Shown piece after piece: positions 57,110 to 64,000 of a stretch of DNA of 64,000 nt (positions are counted from its first letter, which is position 1; each line of letters begins with the position of its first letter). The notes beneath the pieces are model-generated. The model saw nothing but the letters and a program-made list of their open reading frames with translations, was not told where the DNA came from and made no database searches. Source of the DNA: Paraspadella gotoi (Eukaryota; Chaetognatha); NCBI GenBank assembly GCA_051294375.1, contig CM119265.1:20464672-20528671 (forward strand), read 5' to 3'. A program made the position numbers and the translations under genes.

Positions 57110-57313
57110 TTAAGAAAAAATAAAGGCGGACGACGCAAGAATCCCAATTTTCCGACCGACTAAAGAATTTTTACGACGACGAAAACGCACGACGACGACG
57201 ACCGGACTTCCATAACCCGCCTCAAAGACTTTTACCCTCCACCCTCCACCCCTCACCTCTTCCACTCCCGCCATTATCGGCGTCCCAACAAAAAACCAGG
57301 GCGGGTTTTTCAT
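57110..57313 (-). CDS. 67-aa - strand ORF in palindrome spacer
   Basis: ATG at 57313, begins MKNPPWFFVGTPIMAGVEEV, then Gly/Val-rich. It lies upstream of and divergent from the TATA box at 57399. No other evidence. Confidence 0.15.
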   Translation of the reverse strand: MKNPPWFFVGTPIMAGVEEVRGGGWRVKVFEAGYGSPVVVVVRFRRRKNSLVGRKIGILASSAFIFS

Positions 57314-57398
57314 AGTCTCCTCGCCCCCCCAATCCTTCGCGTCACCCGGCCCCTTTCCTGCCGTCTCATCGGCCGCTTCCGGCGCTGCCGCCTCGCTC

Positions 57399-57406
57399 TA
57401 TATAAA
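57399..57406 (+). promoter_or_regulatory. TATA-box core promoter candidate
   Basis: TATATAAA sits in a CpG-rich context (GGCCGCTTCCGGCGCTGCCG immediately upstream). TCACA at 57426-57430 places an initiator-like A about 29 bp downstream. Transcription would run into palindrome 3's right arm. Confidence 0.35.
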
Positions 57407-57593
57407 GTCGTTACCTTGAGTACCATCACAACAAATCGTCATCATTCAACAATCATCAACTTTGGGACGCGGAAGGAGATAGAGAGAAGATAGACAGAAG
57501 AGACGATTCTCCCCCTCTCACTCTCTTTTTTTATTTTCTCCTAGCCGATACAGTAAATACAGGAAACCCATTTCCCAAGAAGCGCAGAGAAAA

Positions 57594-57932
57594 GAGAGAA
57601 AGAAAAAAAGGGGAAAAAAAATTCGTGAAGAATTTCGATCGATCTGAAGGAATCCAAACGCGAGGAGAAAAGAAGATCAACTTTGGCCCAGGAACCTGCG
57701 TTCACAACAACGTTCACGACGAACGTTCACAACGACGCTCAGGAAGACGTTCACACCCGTCGTTCACATCGTCGGCGAATCGAAGGAAAAACCAAAGAAA
57801 GAGCGCGAGGCCTCGCCTGATTTGCAATTTTTCTTCCGACGTCACGCGAGAAGCGGAACTTGGTTGGCGCCGACCAGATAGGAAGAGAGAGAGAGAGAAG
57901 GAGAGAGAAAGGAGAGAGAGAAAGAGCAAGAG

Positions 57933-57968
<36 letters not shown>

Positions 57969-58085
57969 CGGAAAGAACGAGAGAAAGACCTGAGATAGAG
58001 ACGGAGAAAAGAGAGAGTGGGAGCCAAAGTGAGAGAGAGAGGGAAAAAGCGTCTTCCTTCTTTCCATTTTCTGCCCATCGCGACG

Positions 58086-58121
<36 letters not shown>

Positions 58122-58242
58122 CCAAAGTTTTGAAGGCGCCGAATTTTCGTCGCTCCCGTCGTCTCGGCGTCATTACTTGGGCGCCGCCTAAAGACGCATC
58201 GGCGCCGCAGAAGACCGCATCGGCGCCGCGAATAGACCGAGC

Positions 58243-58280
<38 letters not shown>

Positions 58281-59321
58281 CATTGGCCGACGGAAGGCGA
58301 AGCAAACAAAAATACTTCCACGAATGTTTGAGGTAAACGGAAAACGTAAACAAAACCTCTGCAGCTTAAGGGGGAGAGAGAGAGAGCAGAGAGAGTGTGA
58401 TTATGGGAAAATGTAATGGGGTGGGATATTACGAGAGGGCGGACGAGGGGGGGGAGATGATTCGGAGGATGTCGTGGATGTAGTAGGGTGGTGGAAAGTG
58501 GGCTGGAAAAATTATTATTAGGGATTAGGGCATATCACTTTCAGGGAAACTATCCTTTATCCTTTATTACTACAGGGCTAAATATCGGAAATGAAAAGTT
58601 TTAAATAAAACACATAGACCTTGGGCGAAAAAAGTGAAGTTTGGTAAAAAAAAGTTGTCACTTTAATATCCGCAAGAGATAAAGTTTAAATTTTATTCGA
58701 GAAGCGATTAAATGGAATTAAAATTGATGCAGAGAAAGAGTCACGATCCAAAAAACGATTTGTGTCCAAGTCGGGGAAAAATGTCAATGGGCGTGTCACA
58801 AAACAGCTTTTAAAAAAATATAAAGTATTCGTTCTTAATCGTAAAATGCTGGATAATCTTGAAAATACATAACATGAGAACGCGTTCTTTTATGAAAAAA
58901 TCCTCATCTATTATTCATCGACAATATCTAAATATTATTATTGCATTATTATTTCTATATCGCCAATTCAATTCCACGGGAAAAAGAAATGCGTTATCAA
59001 AATAATCTAGGCTTCGCCTTTGTGCACTATGCATGAACGAGTAGATGAAAATAACAAAACCTAAAGCCACTCGAACGTTCAATTTCGTTTCTTTGCGCTT
59101 CTAACCCCGAAAATCAAAAGCCCGTCGTCCCTGAATTGGTTTCCCCCCCCTAGGTCCGCCCCCCCCCAAAGAATCCCCCCAGATCGGAAATGACGTTTCA
59201 TTCGCTTCGCCTTTTCTACCCTGGGGACCAAATCGTGCCAGAAAAATCCGGGCGGCCCACGGGGGCCCGTTAGGAAAGGGGGGTATTGGGTGGGTTGGTA
59301 CAAGCGATGGGACCCGTAAAC
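57594..59321. repeat. Right arm of palindrome 3
   Basis: Reverse complement of 54897-56605. The A33 run, CTCCATTGG, the (GAC)n at 58085-58120, (GA)n at 57884-57970 and the GGGCCCGT..GGGTTGG end all mirror the left arm. Frames homologous to those of the left arm (57625-57993 +; 59079-59378 -) are altered by indels. Confidence 0.9.
57625..57993 (+). pseudogene. Altered copy of the 56223-56558 frame
   Basis: Keeps GEKKINFGPGTCVHNNVHD, then shifts frame after an extra base in GACGAACG. The remainder is Ser/Arg-rich and then (GA)n-encoded. Confidence 0.4.
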
Positions 59322-59329
59322 GCGCTTAG

Positions 59330-60065
59330 AGTCATAAATAAATATATCGGAGCTTCCTATCCACGAGTGAGATCTCAAGACCTCGACGCGCTGTTATTAC
59401 GTATTGCGCCCTTTCTGATATTTATAAATCAGGTGGCGATTAAGTTTTTTTTTTCGGTTTTAAAATATATATTGTTTAGTATTGTTACAGTTGGGCGGGG
59501 TTTACGTTAATGATTTTTGTTGTTGGTTGTAAATTAGACCTCTGTTTATAAAACTTTTATTAACCTTTTTTTAAAACCTGCCCACGTTGATTCTTCCCTA
59601 CTAAAGTCTCAGTCAGTGACGCAAATGAAAAACGTCAAGCCCTGGTAAAACCCTTTCGTCAAATTCCTCTAGTCCTCTAAACAATAGCTCTTCATCCATC
59701 ACCCTGATTTATTTTCCATTCAAACCCCTGATTTCGTTCCATTCATCTCTGCTATTCGACGTTGCCATTCCTATTTTAATGGTCTTAATTTGTTTTCAAT
59801 CCCTCCGATCTTTCGACCCTTTTTCTGTTCCTTTTTTCCTTTTTTTTTTTAATCTCGCACAAAGATTCCTTTTGATCTTTTCCTTTTTTTCCATCTTTCT
59901 TTCGTTGCTTTTCTCAAGATTTTTTCTTTCTTTTTATAGTGTGCCATTTTATTTTTTTGTAGGGGACTCTTTATCTCGTTCTCTGTCTCGCTTTTCTCTC
60001 TATTTCTGTCGCTCACTTTCTCCTTTCTCTTTGCTCTATTATTTATTTGTCTTCCTGATTTATCC
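59330..60065. other. T-rich, no gene seen
   Basis: T-homopolymer-rich unique DNA. Confidence 0.5.
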
Positions 60066-60095
60066 GGCCACCCCCCCGAAAATTCCATCATTTAA

Positions 60096-60097
<2 letters not shown>

Positions 60098-60132
<35 letters not shown>

Positions 60133-60238
60133 TCTCGTCTCTCTCTTCTCGCTTCTCTCTCTCTCTCTCTCTCTCTGTTCCATCGAAAGCCGTACGGCGC
60201 ATCCATACCAAAAATCGATTCTCTCTCTCTCTCTCTCT

Positions 60239-60281
<43 letters not shown>

Positions 60282-60292
60282 TTCTCTCTCTC
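60098..60292. repeat. (CT)n blocks
   Basis: Three CT blocks separated by a 40-bp complex segment (CCATCGAAAGCCGTACGG). Confidence 0.95.
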
Positions 60293-60339
60293 CTCGTCAT
60301 TCATCATCCTCAGTATGAATGAAAGAATCCAAGTTTCAG

Positions 60340-60600
60340 TTTGAGTCTCGTCCTGCACGAATCCATATACATGAGGCTGCCCCTCCTCCGCCCCCCATCT
60401 TAGGGGTAAGACGAGCCGGGTGAGGCGGGTTTAGGCAGGTCCGTAGGCTGGCCGTGAGTCTGGGTGGAGGGGCACCAGTGACCTCATTCACGAGCGGAGG
60501 CGCCCGCCTCATGTCGTCGTCGTGCGTCTCGTCGTCTTTTTTGAAGGCGACGAGGAGGCCGGGCGACTTCCGAGTTAACCTTTGCATTTTAGTTCGAAAA
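60340..60600. other. GC-rich unassigned patch
   Basis: The - strand is open for 83 codons (60336-60587) with Arg/Pro-rich composition. Possible exon, no splice evidence. Confidence 0.2.
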
Positions 60601-60774
60601 CAATGAACATCGGATGGAGGAGAGAGAGAGAAGAGAGAGAGAGGATGAGAGAGAAGAGAGAGGAGAGAAGCGAGGAGAGAGAGGAGAGAGAGAGAAGGGG
60701 ATTTGAATAACGAATAATAAACATAGGTCCTGCGGTATTTCGTCTGTCCATTCTCTCTATTTTTATATCTGGTC

Positions 60775-60885
60775 TTTTCTTTTCTTTCTTTCTTTCTTTC
60801 TCTTTCTTTCTTTTCTTTCTTTTCTTTCTTTCTTTCTTTCTTCTTTCTTTCTTTCTTTTTTTTTCTTTCTTTTTTCTTTCTTTAT
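60775..60885. repeat. Imperfect (TTTC)n
   Basis: TTTC with TTTTC and TTC slips. Preceded by (GA)n-like DNA at 60617-60700. Confidence 0.9.
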
Positions 60886-60959
60886 TTTCGGTTTCGTTTA
60901 ATTCTTTCTTTCTTTTTTCTTTCATTTCCTTGTCTCCGTTCTCTTTCATTCTTTCCGTC

Positions 60960-61800
60960 TCAGACGGACGACGTTGACATCTTTTTTGTTCGATATTTTT
61001 TTTTCTCTTCATCTTCTCGATTTTCTTCTTCATATAATTCACTTTTTAATCATTGTCGAAGGCGCTTCCACTCTTCCTCTTTTCTCTTTTTTAGTGTTTG
61101 CAATTTTGTTTGTTTTTTCTAGCTTTTTTATTTGGATCTTTAACGTAGTTATAATTTTCACATTCAACGTTACGTTTACATGACATTACACAATTCCTCT
61201 TTCTCTCTTTCATTATATGTCTTTTTTTTTTCCAACTTCTTCTTTCCACCAGCGAAGAAATTATGAGCTCTTCATTTCCAATTTTTCACAAAGTCGAAAA
61301 GAGGTTTTGCCAAAAGCATTAGAAACAAAATGTAATTTGCTTGAGTCTTTGAGTCTTAACTCTTTTTTTTTAAGCCTTTAAATGAAAGGGAAAAAAAAAA
61401 GCTGAGGCCTCGTTCCGGGTTCGAGATGCGAAGAGGTTTTGAGGGCGTCAGGGTTCGTAACTCGATTCAAGTTTATAGTGGATTAAAAATTGGTCCGCGG
61501 CGTTTTCTTCGAATAAAAGACCAATTAATGAATTAATAGAATTGAATTTTCTCGAAAATCGCTTCTCTCTTTCCTTGAATTAAAAAAAATTTGCGGCTTA
61601 AGGGAGACAACGTGAAAGTGAGTTTTTCCCAACGCATCCGCCTTGTCTCTTGGCCAATGTCTCACGATCTTTTAAAAATAAAAAAAAAATTAAATTTTAT
61701 ATTTATATCTAAACTCAACGATTTTGACATTCCTTCTTCGACGATAAAATCTTTTCCGCGATTTTAAAAGCGGAAATCCCAATCATTGGGGCAGCGAAAA
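60960..61800. other. No gene seen
   Basis: T-rich to 61240, then AT-rich with isolated CpG. Confidence 0.5.
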
Positions 61801-61810
61801 AACGGCGTCC

Positions 61811-61820
61811 AGGTGGCGCC
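61811..61820 (+). promoter_or_regulatory. CTCF-like core motif
   Basis: AGGTGGCGCC preceded by CGTCC matches the AGRKGGCGC core bound by CTCF across bilaterians. A single short match in 64 kb has a substantial chance rate. Confidence 0.25.
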
Positions 61821-61870
61821 GCTCACTCATTGTTGCCAAAAAAACCCGTTTCAGATTTCATATCAGAAAA

Positions 61871-61873
61871 CTT

Positions 61874-61958
<85 letters not shown>
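61871..61958. repeat. (CT)n microsatellite
   Basis: Two CT blocks split by TCGTC. Confidence 0.95.
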
Positions 61959-61964
<6 letters not shown>

Positions 61965-61969
61965 CGACC

Positions 61970-63160
61970 GGGTTTTCAGTCAGGTGACACCCTCTATGGT
62001 TTATCTTTTTCTTTACTACTTTTTCTTTTTTTCCTTATTTCTTCCCTTTTTCCTAGACTTTGTCTTGGATTTTTTTTTTTCGTTTGCGCTTCAATGTTTG
62101 AGGAGTTTTCTCACTTCTAAACCGAGAAGAGAATCGTATTTTTTTCAAAAGATTTTTTACCGAGCCGAAACAAGTAAATAAATCTCATGAATTTGGATTT
62201 AGTGTGTTTAAAAAATGACACGTAGACATCCAACGATCGATAAAACCAGACTGAACTCTTTCCTTATTAAATAAAAGTAAAATTCTTAATACAAAACAAC
62301 TTTACATTTCGTAATAATATAAACTATTTATTATTCTCAGAAACTGGAACATTTTAAACTAAATTCCTGTATTTTAGGGGGGGGAACCTGACAAAAAAAA
62401 ATAGTTCTGTTGGTCTTATCGCTAAATCACTCCCCCGCGCTTTAATGAGCGTAAAAAGGCTCGCGCTTCGTTTATTCATTTACAAACTCTATTTATATGG
62501 CTTATTTTTTCCCTTACACAATACACACTCGGTGTTTTTTTTTCTATCAACATTGATTTTTATTCCCGATTTTTATCCGCGCATTCGATTTCATCCTCAC
62601 AGCCGCGACTGCCGAAACGTCAACATCGCAAAAACTCGTCTTTTCAGAAAAAAAAAAAAAAAAATTAAAACAAAGGAAACAAAGATCGAAAATTCCCGCC
62701 AGAGTTCTCTCTTTGATTGTTGACGAGAAAAAATTAAAAAAAAGCGGACTTCGCTGGACGCGGCCAACGGCGATCGTCGTTCTCGAGGACGCAAGCAGTG
62801 AGTTGATCAGCCTACCCGTGATTGGGCCGTGATTTGGGCCGGTTGATTCATCTCACCTTCAGTCCCAAAATTTTTCGTTCGTCTCTGGAAGAAGTGAGGA
62901 AAAAAAAATTCAGAATAGGATATCCTCTTGTCCTCAAGGAAAGTTTATTTAAATAAACCATGATTCCTCTTTGTCTTTCTCTCTCTCTCTGCTTTCTCTG
63001 TCTGTCTTTGTCTCATTCATCACACACAAACCACACGAAACAAAAGGACAATGGAACGCTCTTTGTCCCCAAAAAACTAATTCTCTTGATGACGTTCAAG
63101 TTTTCGAGGATTCGCACCGACCCTCAAGGAATCCTTACCCCCAATCGCAACACAATAGAG
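61970..63160. other. AT-rich with a small GC patch, no gene seen
   Basis: 62740-62870 is GC-richer. No splice pair or frame over 70 codons with mixed composition. Confidence 0.5.
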
Positions 63161-63169
63161 ACAAACATT

Positions 63170-63200
63170 CTTCTCTCTCTCTCCTCTCTCTCTCTCTCTT

Positions 63201-63250
<50 letters not shown>

Positions 63251-63252
63251 CT
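63170..63252. repeat. (CT)n microsatellite
   Basis: Interrupted CT array followed by further CT at 63277-63294 and 63342-63360. Confidence 0.95.
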
Positions 63253-63691
63253 TCTTCCGGCCTGACCGCGGAAAAAACCACCTTATCTCTCTCTCCCTCC
63301 TCCCGATATTTGCGTTTGTGTGATAGCTATTGCGATAATTATTCTCTCTCTCTCTCTCTTTTTGTCCCCCACCTCAGGGCCTTCCTGCGTGTTGGCGGCC
63401 CCTCGGGTTTTTCTTTTTCAAAAACCCCCAAAAGCGGGAGCGAAATTTAAATCAGCCTTTCTTAAATAAAAGAACAAAAAAAAAAAGAGTATAGAAAAAC
63501 ACTGAAATATTAAGGGAAAACAAAAAAAAGTTTTAAAACCGAAATATAAAAACTTCACCAAATCCAATCGACCACCTCCAGTTTAACCGACCACCTCCCA
63601 ACCCCTAATTCCCTCTCCCCACCATCCCCCCATCCCAGTTCCGAAAAAAAAAACCCCAATTCTCAATCGAGGCGTCAAACTCCCCCAACCC

Positions 63692-63714
63692 GGGGGGGGG
63701 GGGGGGGGGGGGGG
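63692..63714. repeat. G23 homopolymer followed by A6 C7
   Basis: Twenty-three G in a row, then AAAAAACCCCCCC. Flanked by C-rich DNA. Could form a G-quadruplex, or be a sequencing artefact. Confidence 0.9.
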
Positions 63715-64000
63715 AAAAAACCCCCCCTTCGCGATTCAAACTTCCCTCCCCCCCCGATTTTTCCCCTCCCTCTCCATCTTGTTTTCTACCGATCCGGTCA
63801 ACCCTCGTCCGCCCCGCAGTTTGTCTCCACCCTGCGGACACAAAAAATCGCCACGATTTAGAGAGAGAGCAGACAGAGGACACAGGAGACACAAAAAGAC
63901 AGCAATAGGAGAGAAAGAGGGGAAGATGAGAGAAGAGAGAGAGCAAAAGAGATAAACTCTTCTTCCTCATCTTTCCGTCATCAAAGAGGAAAAAAAATTT

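Noticed and set aside
62600-62625. GACTGCCGAAACGTCAACATCG as a third hammerhead
   Set aside because: Has a GCCGAAACGTC half but no CTGATGA element upstream.

Overview
The window looks like a draft scaffold from a eukaryote, most likely an invertebrate animal. The support is indirect: AT-rich intergenic DNA, very abundant (CT/GA)n, (TTTC)n, (CTAT)n and CGA/CGT microsatellites, GT-AG splice signals with T-rich acceptors, AATAAA poly(A) signals, X-box-like (RFX-type) palindromes, and two hammerhead-ribozyme-like motifs of the sort carried by Penelope-like retroelements. No rRNA, tRNA, CRISPR array, intact transposon ORF or prokaryotic operon was found. I could not name any gene from its protein.

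Layout. 0-2.8 kb: exons of an RG/GS-rich, RNA-binding-like gene (+ strand) broken by N gaps. 2.8-6.3 kb: an indel-rich second copy of the same segment. 6.3-15 kb: microsatellites, an X-box, a hammerhead motif, a 32-bp minisatellite and a few short ORFs. 15-24.6 kb: three copies (one inverted) of one minisatellite-rich locus. 24.6-33 kb: low-complexity DNA with several gaps. 33.4-36.9 kb: an inverted duplication with a second hammerhead motif. 37.9-39.8 kb: the best spliced-gene signature, on the - strand, with a start codon, three donors, three acceptors and a poly(A) signal; its reading frames do not join cleanly. 40-50 kb: unrecognised sequence with scattered short ORFs. 50-54.9 kb: microsatellites and one possible 22-nt micro-exon. 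54.9-59.3 kb: a third inverted duplication with coding-like segments in both arms and a TATA box in the spacer. 59.3-64 kb: repeats, a CTCF-like core and a G23 run.

Main structural conclusion. Six N runs are exactly 25 bp long. The noisy direct or inverted duplications at 2.8-6.3, 15.6-24.6, 33.4-36.9 and 54.9-59.3 kb all abut or contain one of them. Copies differ mostly by one-base indels in homopolymers. This is what over-filled gaps patched with uncorrected long reads would look like, so the large palindromes should be treated as probable assembly artefacts until read depth is checked. Coding calls inside or near them are correspondingly weak, and no joint pathway or operon logic can be drawn from the genes.
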